From JAGWBD01 sp965220615 (GTDB lineage: Bacteria > Chloroflexota > Anaerolineae > Aggregatilineales > Phototrophicaceae), in NCBI GenBank assembly GCA_965220615.1, contig CBDCQL010000001.1, positions 1-64,000 of the forward strand: a stretch of DNA of 64,000 bases, written 5' to 3'. Shown one piece after another: positions 1 through 7,753 of this stretch (within the stretch, counting starts at the first letter, position 1; the number at the start of each line of letters is the position of its first letter). Below the pieces are notes generated by a model. That model was given only the letters and a program-made list of their open reading frames with translations. It was not told where the DNA came from and made no database searches. The position numbers were made by a program, and so were the translations under genes.

Positions 1-2
1 TG

Positions 3-395
3 GGCTACGGCCTGCCGGCGGCCATCGGGGCCAGCCTGGCGCTGGGTCGCGCCCCGTCGCTCTGCATCACGGGTGACGCGGGCATGGCGATGGTGACCGG
101 CGAACTGGAACTCGTCACCCGTCTGGGCGCACCGGTGGTCACGGTCGTCATGAATGACGGCGCGCTGGACCTCATTCGTCTGGCACAAGTGCGCGCCGGC
201 GCCCCGGCCTGGGGAACAGAATTCAGCAACCCGGACTTCGCGCAGATCGCCGCGGCCTACGGCATCCCCGCCCTGCGCAGCGGGGACCTGGAGGCCTGCG
301 AGTCAGCCGTGCGCGAGGCCCTGGGCGAGGGGCAAGCCTTGCTGGTCGACGCCCTGATCGACCCGGCCGCCTACTGCCTGCCGAGCGAAGATTGA
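3..395 (+). CDS. Thiamine pyrophosphate-dependent enzyme, C-terminal part (partial)
   Basis: This is the 3' end of a gene that begins before the window. The frame is open from base 3 to a TGA at 393-395, giving about 130 residues. It shows the C-terminal TPP-binding domain of the acetolactate synthase/benzoylformate decarboxylase family: GYGLPAAIGASLAL, then the diphosphate and Mg-binding stretch GDAGMAMVTGELE followed by NDGAL. The family makes or cleaves carbon-carbon bonds next to a carbonyl, but the substrate-determining N-terminal and middle domains are missing, so the reaction cannot be named. A second, complete member of this family lies at 37288-39006. Confidence 0.85.
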   Translation, partial: GYGLPAAIGASLALGRAPSLCITGDAGMAMVTGELELVTRLGAPVVTVVMNDGALDLIRLAQVRAGAPAWGTEFSNPDFAQIAAAYGIPALRSGDLEACESAVREALGEGQALLVDALIDPAAYCLPSED

Positions 396-406
396 GAGTC
401 CGTCGA

Positions 407-1129
407 TCAACGGCGGCGGACGATTCGTCGCTGGGTCTGGCGCAACTTGATAATGTGGTCCGCCGGATAGCAGCCCGGAGCCAGCGACGTCAGCGCATAG
501 ACCAGCGTGCGCGGCCCGATGAGCACGCCGGGGTTGGTGACGCAGTTGCAGCCCGTTTCCACGTCGTCTCCGATGATGGCGCCCAGCTTGGTCAGGCCGC
601 TGTCATGGGTCACGCCGTCGCAATGCAGCAGAATGTGACGCCGCGGCGCGTCCGCCCCCGCGCGCGAGGTGATGCCAACGTTGGAGAGCTTGGTCCCGGC
701 GCCGAGGTTGACGCGCTGGCCGAGGATGCTGTCGCCGACGTAGGCGAAATGCGGCGCGGCGGCGTGTTCCAGCAGCAAGGCGTTCTTTGTCTCGCTGGCG
801 TGGCCTACGACAGCGCCGTCGCCGAGGATGGTGTTGGGCCGCAGCAATGCGCCGTGGCGAATTTCGCAGTCAGCGCCGATGATGGCCGGACCCTCGATGC
901 AAGCCCCCGGGCCCACGACCGTGCCCGGCCCGATGTAGACGGGACCGGGGCCGATGACCGCCGACCCGGCAACGCTCGCGCCGTCGTGACCTGGACGCAG
1001 GCCCTCTGCGAAGCGCCGCTCGATCCAGGGCTCGATGCGCGCCACCGCCTCCCAGACGTAGTCCGTGTCGGCGAAGAGGCCGGCCAGCGCCGTAGTCTTC
1101 AGATTGAAATAGTCCGCGGCAGTGAGCAT
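407..1129 (-). CDS. Left-handed beta-helix (hexapeptide repeat) nucleotidyltransferase/acyltransferase-like protein
   Basis: The protein has about 240 residues. An N-terminal helix-rich region (YFNLKTTALAGLFADTDYVW) is followed from about residue 55 by hexapeptide repeats such as VAGSAVIGPGPVYIGPGTVV, IEGPAIIGADCEI and LRPNTILGDGAVVG, which form a left-handed parallel beta-helix. The late segment (FAYVGDSILG, NLGAGTKLSN) resembles the acetyltransferase half of GlmU-type sugar-nucleotide enzymes. No N-terminal pyrophosphorylase domain is present, so a stand-alone acyltransferase or scaffolding role is likelier; the substrate is unknown. I chose the ATG at 1129 because the residues upstream of it in the same frame look like an antisense reading of the neighbouring sialidase gene. 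Confidence 0.75.
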   Translation of the reverse strand: MLTAADYFNLKTTALAGLFADTDYVWEAVARIEPWIERRFAEGLRPGHDGASVAGSAVIGPGPVYIGPGTVVGPGACIEGPAIIGADCEIRHGALLRPNTILGDGAVVGHASETKNALLLEHAAAPHFAYVGDSILGQRVNLGAGTKLSNVGITSRAGADAPRRHILLHCDGVTHDSGLTKLGAIIGDDVETGCNCVTNPGVLIGPRTLVYALTSLAPGCYPADHIIKLRQTQRRIVRRR

Positions 1130-1223
1130 GGGGGTCGTCCCGCCCGGTACGCTTGCGCTTCGTGCGCGAAACTGTAGTCTATGACGCTGCGCGCCGCAAT
1201 TGCCCCGGGAGGAAGGCTCCCTT

Positions 1224-2183
1224 GTGATTTCCCGCCCGCTGCATCCGCCGCTGCCGCAACAGCCGTCGGTGCACTGCGCCACGCTCAGCGAGCTGTCGGA
1301 CGGGACCCTGCTGGCCGCCTGGTTTGGCGGGACGCGCGAACTGGCCAGGGACGTCGTGATTCTGGGTGCGCGTCTCGATTCTGGCGCGCAGGACTGGAGC
1401 GCGGCGCAGGTGCTGGTCGCCGTGCCGGGCCAGGCCCTCGGACAGCCCGTGTTTTTGCCTCTTGCGGACGGGCGTCTGCGTCTCTTCTGCAACGTGGTGC
1501 CGCCCGGCGAGCGCTGGACCAGCGCGCAACCGCACTTTCAGGACTCGGCGGATGGCGGTCTCAGCTGGGGTCCGCTGCAGGCCCTGATGGTCTACCCCGG
1601 CCTGATGTTCCGCAGTGCAGCGCTGCATTTGCCCGGGCGCATCCTGCTGCCGGCCTACGACGAGCGGGAGTGGTGTTCGCGCATGCTGATCTCAGAGGAC
1701 GGCGGGGAAAACTGGCGCCTGGGCGAGCCGATCGTCTCGCCGTCGGGCAACATCCACGCCTGCCTCGTCGCGCTGGACGACGGGCGCGTACTCGCGTATC
1801 TGCGGACGGGCGGGCAGGGCGGTTTCCTCTGGCGCACGGAGTCCCGCGACGCCGGCGAGAGCTGGAAGCCGCCGCAGTCGACATCGATTCCCAACCCCAA
1901 CTCGGGCCTCGACCTCATTCGTCTGGGCAGCGGGGATCTGCTGCTGGCCTGCAACCCCGTCCTGCGCGGACGCTCGCCGCTGGCCCTCCTGCTGGCATCG
2001 CATGTCGAAAACTGGGGCAAACCCCTGCTGCTGGAAGAGGAGGTGGGCGAGTACTCCTACCCGACCCTGCTCCAAACGCGCGACGGGACGATTCACATGG
2101 TCTACACCTGGCGCCGCGAGCGCATCCAGTACGTCCGCTTCAGCGAGACCTGGTTGCGTCGGCGCCTGACGCCATCCGCCTGA
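1224..2183 (+). CDS. BNR-repeat sialidase-like protein
   Basis: A protein of about 319 residues with the six-bladed propeller signature of exo-alpha-sialidases. Three Asp-boxes are visible (SADGGLSW, SEDGGENW, SRDAGESW), spaced as in the family, and an FGG motif near the N-terminus. The family removes terminal sialic acids or related sugars from glycans. There is no signal peptide, so a cytoplasmic or non-classical role is possible, and I cannot confirm the catalytic Tyr/Glu pair. GTG at 1224 is preferred because GGGAGGA lies 10-11 nt upstream; an in-frame ATG at 1200 would add eight residues. It is divergent from the beta-helix gene at 407-1129. Confidence 0.75.
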   Translation: MISRPLHPPLPQQPSVHCATLSELSDGTLLAAWFGGTRELARDVVILGARLDSGAQDWSAAQVLVAVPGQALGQPVFLPLADGRLRLFCNVVPPGERWTSAQPHFQDSADGGLSWGPLQALMVYPGLMFRSAALHLPGRILLPAYDEREWCSRMLISEDGGENWRLGEPIVSPSGNIHACLVALDDGRVLAYLRTGGQGGFLWRTESRDAGESWKPPQSTSIPNPNSGLDLIRLGSGDLLLACNPVLRGRSPLALLLASHVENWGKPLLLEEEVGEYSYPTLLQTRDGTIHMVYTWRRERIQYVRFSETWLRRRLTPSA

Positions 2184-2193
2184 CCGGAGCGCA

Positions 2194-2865
2194 TCAACCG
2201 GCGAGTCGCTCCAGGCGCTGCACGTCCAGAAATTCCACCTGCTCGTCGCGCAGGCGAACGATCCCCTCCGCTTCCCAGTCCGCCAGCAGATGCTCGATGA
2301 CGTCCACGTCGGTGGCGGTGGCGCGGGCCATGCGGTTGACGCGATAGGGCTGCAGCAGCGGGCTGTCCGGCATGTCGTCGGCCATCAGCAGCAACAGGCT
2401 GGCCACGCGCGCCGCGGCGTCGCCGATGGCATTCTCGCGCACCAGCAGATTCATGCGATACAGGCGCAACGCGAGCCGCTCCTGCACGGCGCGCAACAGG
2501 CTGTGGTGGCGGTCGCACAGGACCAGCCAGGTCGAGCGCTTCAGCACGATCAGGGTGCAGTCGGACACGGCGACCACGGTGCCCGTGCGCGGCTGGGCCG
2601 CCAGCATGGAGAGATTGCCGATCGGATAAAAAGGGATTTCCGTCGCCAGGATCACCTGCTCGCCGTCCTCGTACTGGCGCAGGATGTGAATCTGGCCGTA
2701 CTCCAGCACGTAGAGCGCATCGCCCGGCGCGTCCTGCTCGAAGAGCGTGGCGCCGGCCAGCAACTCGATGCGCGAGCAGTGTAGCGCCATGTCCTGCAAG
2801 GCGTCCTCGTCCGCCGCGCGAAAGAGGTCGACGTCCCGGAGATGTTCTGCCTCAACAACCATCAT
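2194..2865 (-). CDS. Crp/Fnr family transcriptional regulator
   Basis: The predicted protein has 223 residues. Residues 1-115 form a cyclic-nucleotide-binding beta-roll (LFEQDAPGDALYVLEYGQI is typical), then a dimerisation helix around RLALRLYRMNLLVRENAI, and a C-terminal winged helix-turn-helix (MARATATDVDVIEHLLADWE). No Cys cluster for an Fnr iron-sulfur centre is seen, so sensing of cAMP, or no ligand, is more plausible than oxygen sensing. The gene is divergent from the gluconate-dehydrogenase-like genes starting at 2998, with 132 bp between the start codons; it may control them, but I see no clear operator. The ATG at 2865 follows GAGGG. Confidence 0.85.
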   Translation of the reverse strand: MMVVEAEHLRDVDLFRAADEDALQDMALHCSRIELLAGATLFEQDAPGDALYVLEYGQIHILRQYEDGEQVILATEIPFYPIGNLSMLAAQPRTGTVVAVSDCTLIVLKRSTWLVLCDRHHSLLRAVQERLALRLYRMNLLVRENAIGDAAARVASLLLLMADDMPDSPLLQPYRVNRMARATATDVDVIEHLLADWEAEGIVRLRDEQVEFLDVQRLERLAG

Positions 2866-2997
2866 GTCCCTCGCTTCCCGGCGCGCGGCCCGGATTTCCT
2901 GTTCCCCGAGTCTACAATGACCGATTGCCGGTCGCAAAGCCCCGCGCGTTTGTGGCAGGCGCCAAAGGCGCTACACTTCGCCGCGGGAGGAGAGCCC

Positions 2998-3408
2998 ATG
3001 TTCAACGAGAGGCAGTTGCAGACCCTGCACGCCGCCATCGACCGCGTCATTCCGGAGGACGAATTCCCCGGCGGCGTCGAGGCCGGCGTCGCCGACTATC
3101 TGCTGAAGCAACTGGGGCGGGACCTGACGCACCTGGCGCAGGACTACCCGCGTTTCACGGACGCGCTGGAGGCGGAAGCGCAGGCCGCCCACGGCCAGGC
3201 CTTCGCCGCCCTGGAGGACGAGCAGCAGGACGCCCTGCTGACGTGGGTGGAGCAGGGCAAGGTGCAGGCGGACTGGCCGCTGGACCCGGCCGCCTTCTTC
3301 GCCGATTTCGTCGAGCACTGCGCGGAAGGTTTCTACAGTGACCCGGGCAACGGCGGCAACCGCGACGGCGTCGCCTGGCGCATGATCGGCTATGAGGTGA
3401 ATGGATGA
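2998..3408 (+). CDS. Gluconate 2-dehydrogenase subunit 3 family protein
   Basis: A 136-residue protein matching the small (gamma-like) subunit family that accompanies GMC flavoproteins in periplasmic sugar or alcohol dehydrogenases. The N-terminal LHAAIDRVIPEDEFPGG and the C-terminal FYSDPGNGGNRDGVAWRMIG are the family hallmarks. Unlike many relatives it has no Tat or Sec signal, so the complex may be cytoplasmic or the signal may have been lost. GGGAGGAGAG just upstream fixes the ATG at 2998. Its stop overlaps the start of the first GMC gene (ATGA at 3405), which implies translational coupling and a complex between the two products. Confidence 0.85.
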   Translation: MFNERQLQTLHAAIDRVIPEDEFPGGVEAGVADYLLKQLGRDLTHLAQDYPRFTDALEAEAQAAHGQAFAALEDEQQDALLTWVEQGKVQADWPLDPAAFFADFVEHCAEGFYSDPGNGGNRDGVAWRMIGYEVNG

Positions 3409-5024
3409 CCCACTACGACGCCATCATCGTCGGCGCCGGCGCGGGCGGCGGCGTGGCCGCCGGTGTGCTGGCCGGGGCGGGCAAGCGCATTCTGATGCTG
3501 GAACGCGGCCCCCGTTCCGAATTTGCGCAGGTACCGCGCGACCACCTGCGCAGCCAGCGCGGTTCCTTCTACGGCCACAACGCCGGCCCCGACATTGAGG
3601 GCAACCCGCGCACCCTGGAGGACAGCAGCATCGTGCTGCCGCACCAGCGAGGTTACCAGAACAACGCCGCCATGGTCGGCGGCGGCACGCGAGTCTTCGG
3701 CGCCCAGGCCTGGCGCTTCATGCCGCAGGACTTCCGCATGGCCAGCATCTACGGCGTGCCGGAAGGCAGTTCGCTGGCGGACTGGCCCATCGACTACGAG
3801 GAGCTCGAACCCTGGTACGAGCGGGTGGAGTGGGAGATCGGCGTCTCCGGCACGGACTCGGCCATGACCCATCTGCCGCCCTACAAGCGTCCCTATCCCA
3901 TGCCCTCGCTGAAGCCGAACACGGCCATGCGTACGCATATGAAAGGTCTGGAGAATCTCGGCTGGCAGTCCCTGCCGATGCCGCAGTTCATCAACAGCGT
4001 GGACTATGGCGGTCGCCAGGCCTGTATCCGCTGCCAGCAATGCGTCGGCTTCGCCTGCCCGGTGGAGGCCAAGAACGGCACGCACAACACGACGATCGCC
4101 GCCGCCCTGCGCAGCGGCAACTGCGAACTCAAACCCGGCGTGATGGTCGAGCGCATCGACTGCGACAATGGCGGCCGCGTGCGCGGCGTGAACTGGATCG
4201 ACAACGCGGGACTGCGGGACAGCGCGACGGCCGAGATCGTGATCGTCAGCGCCGGCGCCGTGGAAAGCGCGCGCCTGTTGTTCAATTCCGCGACGAAGCG
4301 CGAGCCCAATGGCCTCGGCAACCACAGCGACCAGGTCGGACGGCATCTGCAGGGCCATTACTATCCCCTGGCCATCGGCCTCTTCCCCGAGCGCATGATG
4401 GACAACCTGGGGCCGGGCGGCGGCGTGGCCACCTGTGAGTTCAACCACGACAATCCGGACGTCATCGGCGGCGGCATGCTGGCGGATGACTTCATCGTAC
4501 TGCCGATTATCTCCTGGAAAATCTACGTGCCGCGCGACATCAGGCGCTGGGGACTGTCGGCCAAGCAGTTCATGCGCGACAGGTATCGCTGTCTGGGCGA
4601 CATCAAGGGGCCCGTACACGAGATCCCCAGCCCCGACGGCCGCGTCACGCTGGACCCGAAGGTGCGCGACAAATTCGGCATCCCGGTCGCCCATTTGTCC
4701 GGCACGACGCACCCCGAAACCGTGCGTACGGCATCGTTCATCTATGACCGCGCCGAGGAGTGGCTGCGTGCCTCGGGCGCGGAAAAGGTCTGGGGTTACC
4801 GCCCCGACCTGCGCCTCAGTGGCGGCCAGCACCAGGCGGGCACCTGTCGCATGGGCGAGGACCCGGCGGAGTCGGTGGTGGACCCCTGGCAACGCGTGCA
4901 CGGCCACGACAACCTCTTCGTGCTGGATGGCTCGGTACACGTGACCAACGGCGGCTTCAACCCGGTGCTGACGATCATGGCCACGTCCTGGCGCGCGGCC
5001 GAACACATCGTCGAGCAGTGGTGA
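3405..5024 (+). CDS. GMC family FAD-dependent oxidoreductase (paralogue 1)
   Basis: The product has 539 residues. The N-terminus carries the FAD-binding Rossmann motif (DAIIVGAGAGGGVAAGVLAG, then LERGP). The middle has a Cys cluster, CIRCQQCVGFACP followed by AKNG, at about residues 205-222, as in gluconate/glucose-dehydrogenase-like GMC proteins. The C-terminus has GGQHQAGTCRMG, LDGSVHVTNGGFNPVLTI, holding the catalytic His/Asn region. It should oxidise a sugar, sugar acid or alcohol and pass electrons to a carrier; no cytochrome c subunit gene is adjacent. The gene overlaps the small-subunit gene by 4 bp and is followed after a repeat element by a paralogue of identical length. Confidence 0.9.
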   Translation: MTHYDAIIVGAGAGGGVAAGVLAGAGKRILMLERGPRSEFAQVPRDHLRSQRGSFYGHNAGPDIEGNPRTLEDSSIVLPHQRGYQNNAAMVGGGTRVFGAQAWRFMPQDFRMASIYGVPEGSSLADWPIDYEELEPWYERVEWEIGVSGTDSAMTHLPPYKRPYPMPSLKPNTAMRTHMKGLENLGWQSLPMPQFINSVDYGGRQACIRCQQCVGFACPVEAKNGTHNTTIAAALRSGNCELKPGVMVERIDCDNGGRVRGVNWIDNAGLRDSATAEIVIVSAGAVESARLLFNSATKREPNGLGNHSDQVGRHLQGHYYPLAIGLFPERMMDNLGPGGGVATCEFNHDNPDVIGGGMLADDFIVLPIISWKIYVPRDIRRWGLSAKQFMRDRYRCLGDIKGPVHEIPSPDGRVTLDPKVRDKFGIPVAHLSGTTHPETVRTASFIYDRAEEWLRASGAEKVWGYRPDLRLSGGQHQAGTCRMGEDPAESVVDPWQRVHGHDNLFVLDGSVHVTNGGFNPVLTIMATSWRAAEHIVEQW

Positions 5025-5028
5025 GCGG

Positions 5029-5088
5029 CCCTCACGCCAAACCTTTTCCCGTCCCGGTGGACGGGAAGAGGGGGTCGGGGGGTGAGGG
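5029..5088. repeat. Palindromic intergenic repeat, locus 1
   Basis: Sixty bases between the two GMC genes that start with CCCTCACGCC and end with GGGGGTGAGGG, with an inner stem (CCCGTCC / GGACGGG). It belongs to a family found at five other intergenic sites in this window. This copy is a single compact palindrome rather than a separated pair. Confidence 0.7.
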
Positions 5089-5112
5089 CTGCCCGGTCAG
5101 CGTTTGCCATCC

Positions 5113-6732
5113 ATGACCCGCTACGACGCCATCATCGTCGGCGCGGGGGCGGGCGGCGGCGTGGCGGGCGGCCTGCTGGCCGAGGCGGGGAAGCGCGTCC
5201 TCCTGCTGGAACGCGGCCCGGACCTGAGTTACGCGCAACTGGGACGCGACCATCTGCGCAACCAGCGTCTTTCGCTCTACGGTCACAACGCCGGCCCCGA
5301 CGTCGAGGGCAACCCGCGCAGCCTGGAGGACGGCCGTGTCGTCCGGCCGCACGAAGGCGGCTACCAGAACAACGCCGCCATGGTCGGCAGCGGCACGCGA
5401 GTCTTCGGCGCCCGCGCCTGGCGCTTCATGCCGCAGGACTTCCGCATGGCCAGCATCTACGGCGCGCCCGAGGGCAGTTCCCTGGCCGACTGGCCGATCA
5501 GCTACGAGGATCTCGAGCCCTGGTACGAGAAGGTGGAGTGGGAGATCGGCGTCAGCGGCGACCACCGCGCCATGGCACACCTGCCGCCCTACCGCCGTCC
5601 CTATCCCATGCCGCCCCTGCCGCACAACGCCCAGGCCGAGGCCGGCCTCGCCGGGCTGCAGGCGCTGGGCTGGAACGCGCTGCCTGTTCCCCAGTTCATC
5701 AACAGCATCAATTACCTGGGCCGGCCCGCCTGCATCCGCTGCCAGCACTGCGTCGGTTTCGCCTGCCCGGTGGACGCCAAGAACGGCACCCGCAACACCC
5801 TGATCGAGCGCGCCCTGCGCTCCGGCAACTGCGAGATGCGCGCCGGCGTGATGGTGGAGCGCATCGACTGCGACAGCGGCGGGCGTGTGAAGGGCGTACG
5901 CTGGATCGATGCGGCGGGCGTCGCCGGGTCGGCGGAAGCGGAGATCGTCATCGTCAGCGCCGGCGCGGTGGAAAGCGCGCGCCTGCTGCTCAACTCGGCG
6001 ACCGCGCGGGAGCCTTCCGGTCTCGGCAACCAGGGCGACCAGGTCGGGCGCCACCTGCAGGGGCACACGAACGCCAATGTCAGGGGCATCTTCCCGCAAC
6101 CCGTCATGGACAATCTGGGGCCGGGCGGCGGCATCGGCACCTGTGACTTCAACCACGGCAACCCGGACGTCATCGGCGGCGGCATCATCATCGACAACCT
6201 GATCGTGCTGCCGGTCATCTTCTGGAAGCGCTTCACACCGCCGGACCTGCCGCGCTGGGGCCAGGCCGCCAAGGATTTCATGCGCGAGAGCTACCGCTTC
6301 GTCGGCGAGGCCAAGGCCACCATCCATGAGATTCCCAACCCCGACGCCCGCGTCACGCTGGACGCGAAAGTGCGCGACCGTTACGGCATTCCGGTGGCGC
6401 ATCTTTCCGGCGCCCTGCACCCGGAGACGTTGCGCACAGCGGACTTCATGTACGGGCGCGCCGAAGCATGGTGGCGGGCCGCGGGCGTGACCGAAATCTG
6501 GGGCAGCCGCCCTTCAGGGGGCCTCAGCGGCGGCCAGCACCAGGCGGGCACCTGTCGCATGGGCGACGACCCGGCGCACTCGGTCGTGGACCGCTGGCAG
6601 CGCGTCCACGGTCACGACAATCTCTTCGTGCTGGATGGCTCGGTACACGTGACCAACGGCGGCTTCAACCCGGTGCTGACCATCAAGGCCCTCGCCTGGC
6701 GCGCCGCGGACCGCATCCTGGCGCGGTGGTGA
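5113..6732 (+). CDS. GMC family FAD-dependent oxidoreductase (paralogue 2)
   Basis: A 539-residue close paralogue of the preceding gene, with the same Rossmann motif (DAIIVGAGAGGGVAGGLLAE), the Cys cluster CIRCQHCVGFACP, and the C-terminal GTCRMG and VTNGGFNPVLTI motifs. Long stretches are near identical (for example FGAxAWRFMPQDFRMASIYG), so this is a tandem duplication that has since diverged mainly in the substrate region (residues 310-400). ATG at 5113 aligns exactly with the start of paralogue 1; a TTG nine bases upstream is less likely. The 88-bp gap between the two genes contains a palindromic repeat. No second small-subunit gene accompanies it, so both may share the one at 2998. Confidence 0.9.
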   Translation: MTRYDAIIVGAGAGGGVAGGLLAEAGKRVLLLERGPDLSYAQLGRDHLRNQRLSLYGHNAGPDVEGNPRSLEDGRVVRPHEGGYQNNAAMVGSGTRVFGARAWRFMPQDFRMASIYGAPEGSSLADWPISYEDLEPWYEKVEWEIGVSGDHRAMAHLPPYRRPYPMPPLPHNAQAEAGLAGLQALGWNALPVPQFINSINYLGRPACIRCQHCVGFACPVDAKNGTRNTLIERALRSGNCEMRAGVMVERIDCDSGGRVKGVRWIDAAGVAGSAEAEIVIVSAGAVESARLLLNSATAREPSGLGNQGDQVGRHLQGHTNANVRGIFPQPVMDNLGPGGGIGTCDFNHGNPDVIGGGIIIDNLIVLPVIFWKRFTPPDLPRWGQAAKDFMRESYRFVGEAKATIHEIPNPDARVTLDAKVRDRYGIPVAHLSGALHPETLRTADFMYGRAEAWWRAAGVTEIWGSRPSGGLSGGQHQAGTCRMGDDPAHSVVDRWQRVHGHDNLFVLDGSVHVTNGGFNPVLTIKALAWRAADRILARW

Positions 6733-6736
6733 GCCC

Positions 6737-7753
6737 TTAATCGACCGGCGCGGCCGCCAGCGCCGACAACAGGGATTCCAGCGACTCGCAGCGTTGCCTT
6801 GAACTGCCGACACGCAGTTCCCAGCCGCGCGGCAGTACCTTGACCTCGGCCTCTGCCTCGCGCCTGCCTCCTGACTCACAGACACGGTAACCGCCGCGCT
6901 CCAGGGCCCGCCGGGTCCAGCTGGCGGCCACGCCCGCGCCCTGCAGCGCCACCTCCCGCCCGCCCGGACGCGACTGAAGGGATACGAATTTCCCTTCGAG
7001 CGGGTCGTAGTGCTGGCCGGCGCTGCGGAAGGCCGCGGAAAGCTCCCCGCGGAGCGCAAGGTCCTCGGGCGCGCCGGCGCGCAGGTTCCCGTCGCCGCTC
7101 ATCAGCCACAGGCGGTCGGCGTGGCGCAGCGCCAGCTCCAGATCGTGTGAACTAAGCAGGACGGCACAGCCCTGCTCGCGCGCCAGACGCTGCAACAGGG
7201 CCATGATTTCGGCCCGCCGCGCCAGGTCCAGCCAGGCGGTCGGTTCATCCAGCAGCAGGAGCAGGGGCTCCTGCGCCAGCGCCCGCGCGATGTTGATTTT
7301 CTGCCGCTGGCCGTCGCTGAGGCGGTCCACCGGCCGCCAGGCGAGTTGCGTCGCATCCACCGCCGCCAGCGCGGCGTCGATCGCCGTTTCGTCCTCCGCG
7401 CGCAGGCGTCCGCTCCAGCCGGTGTGCGGGTGCCGCCCCAGGGCGACCAGTTCGCGAGCGGCCAGCAGACCGACCTCGACCGGATCCGTCCACACTGTCG
7501 CCAGAGAGCGCGACCGCTCGCGCGGGTCCATGGCGTGCAGGTCCGCGCCGGCCAGCGTCACCCTGCCGGCGAGCGGCCCTTGCAGACCGGCCAGGGTACG
7601 CAGCAGGGTGGACTTGCCGGCGCCATTGGGCCCGATCAGGCAGACCAGTTCGCCCGCCGCCAGCGACAGGTCCGCGTCCGTCACCAGCGTCAGCGGCGTC
7701 CGCCGCCCGCGCCGGTAGCCGACGGCCAGTCCACTGGCTTGCAGCAGGCTCAT
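6737..7753 (-). CDS. Cobalamin-type ABC transporter ATP-binding protein (BtuD-like)
   Basis: The protein has 338 residues. Walker A is GPNGAGKST, the signature is LSDGQRQ, Walker B is LLLLLDEPT, and the switch His sits in SSHDLELAL: a complete FecE/BtuD-type ATPase that would power import through the permease encoded just upstream. Its start (7753) overlaps the permease stop by 4 bp. Residues after about 240 form an extra C-terminal segment of roughly 100 residues, longer than the usual 250-260-residue ATPase; I do not recognise it. Vitamin B12 as substrate is inferred from the cobalamin riboswitch in front of the operon, not from this sequence. Confidence 0.85.
   Translation of the reverse strand: MSLLQASGLAVGYRRGRRTPLTLVTDADLSLAAGELVCLIGPNGAGKSTLLRTLAGLQGPLAGRVTLAGADLHAMDPRERSRSLATVWTDPVEVGLLAARELVALGRHPHTGWSGRLRAEDETAIDAALAAVDATQLAWRPVDRLSDGQRQKINIARALAQEPLLLLLDEPTAWLDLARRAEIMALLQRLAREQGCAVLLSSHDLELALRHADRLWLMSGDGNLRAGAPEDLALRGELSAAFRSAGQHYDPLEGKFVSLQSRPGGREVALQGAGVAASWTRRALERGGYRVCESGGRREAEAEVKVLPRGWELRVGSSRQRCESLESLLSALAAAPVD

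Noticed and set aside
2866..2997. GCGCCAAAGGCGC inverted repeat as operator of the Crp-type regulator
   Set aside because: The repeat is short and GC-only, does not resemble a TGTGA-N6-TCACA site, and a match by chance in this base composition is likely.
3390..6420. Two very long antisense frames (over 450 codons each) opposite the GMC genes
   Set aside because: They mirror the codon bias of the GMC genes at high GC, show no domain, and have His/Val/Ala/Arg-rich, low-complexity content. The plus-strand genes have all family motifs.
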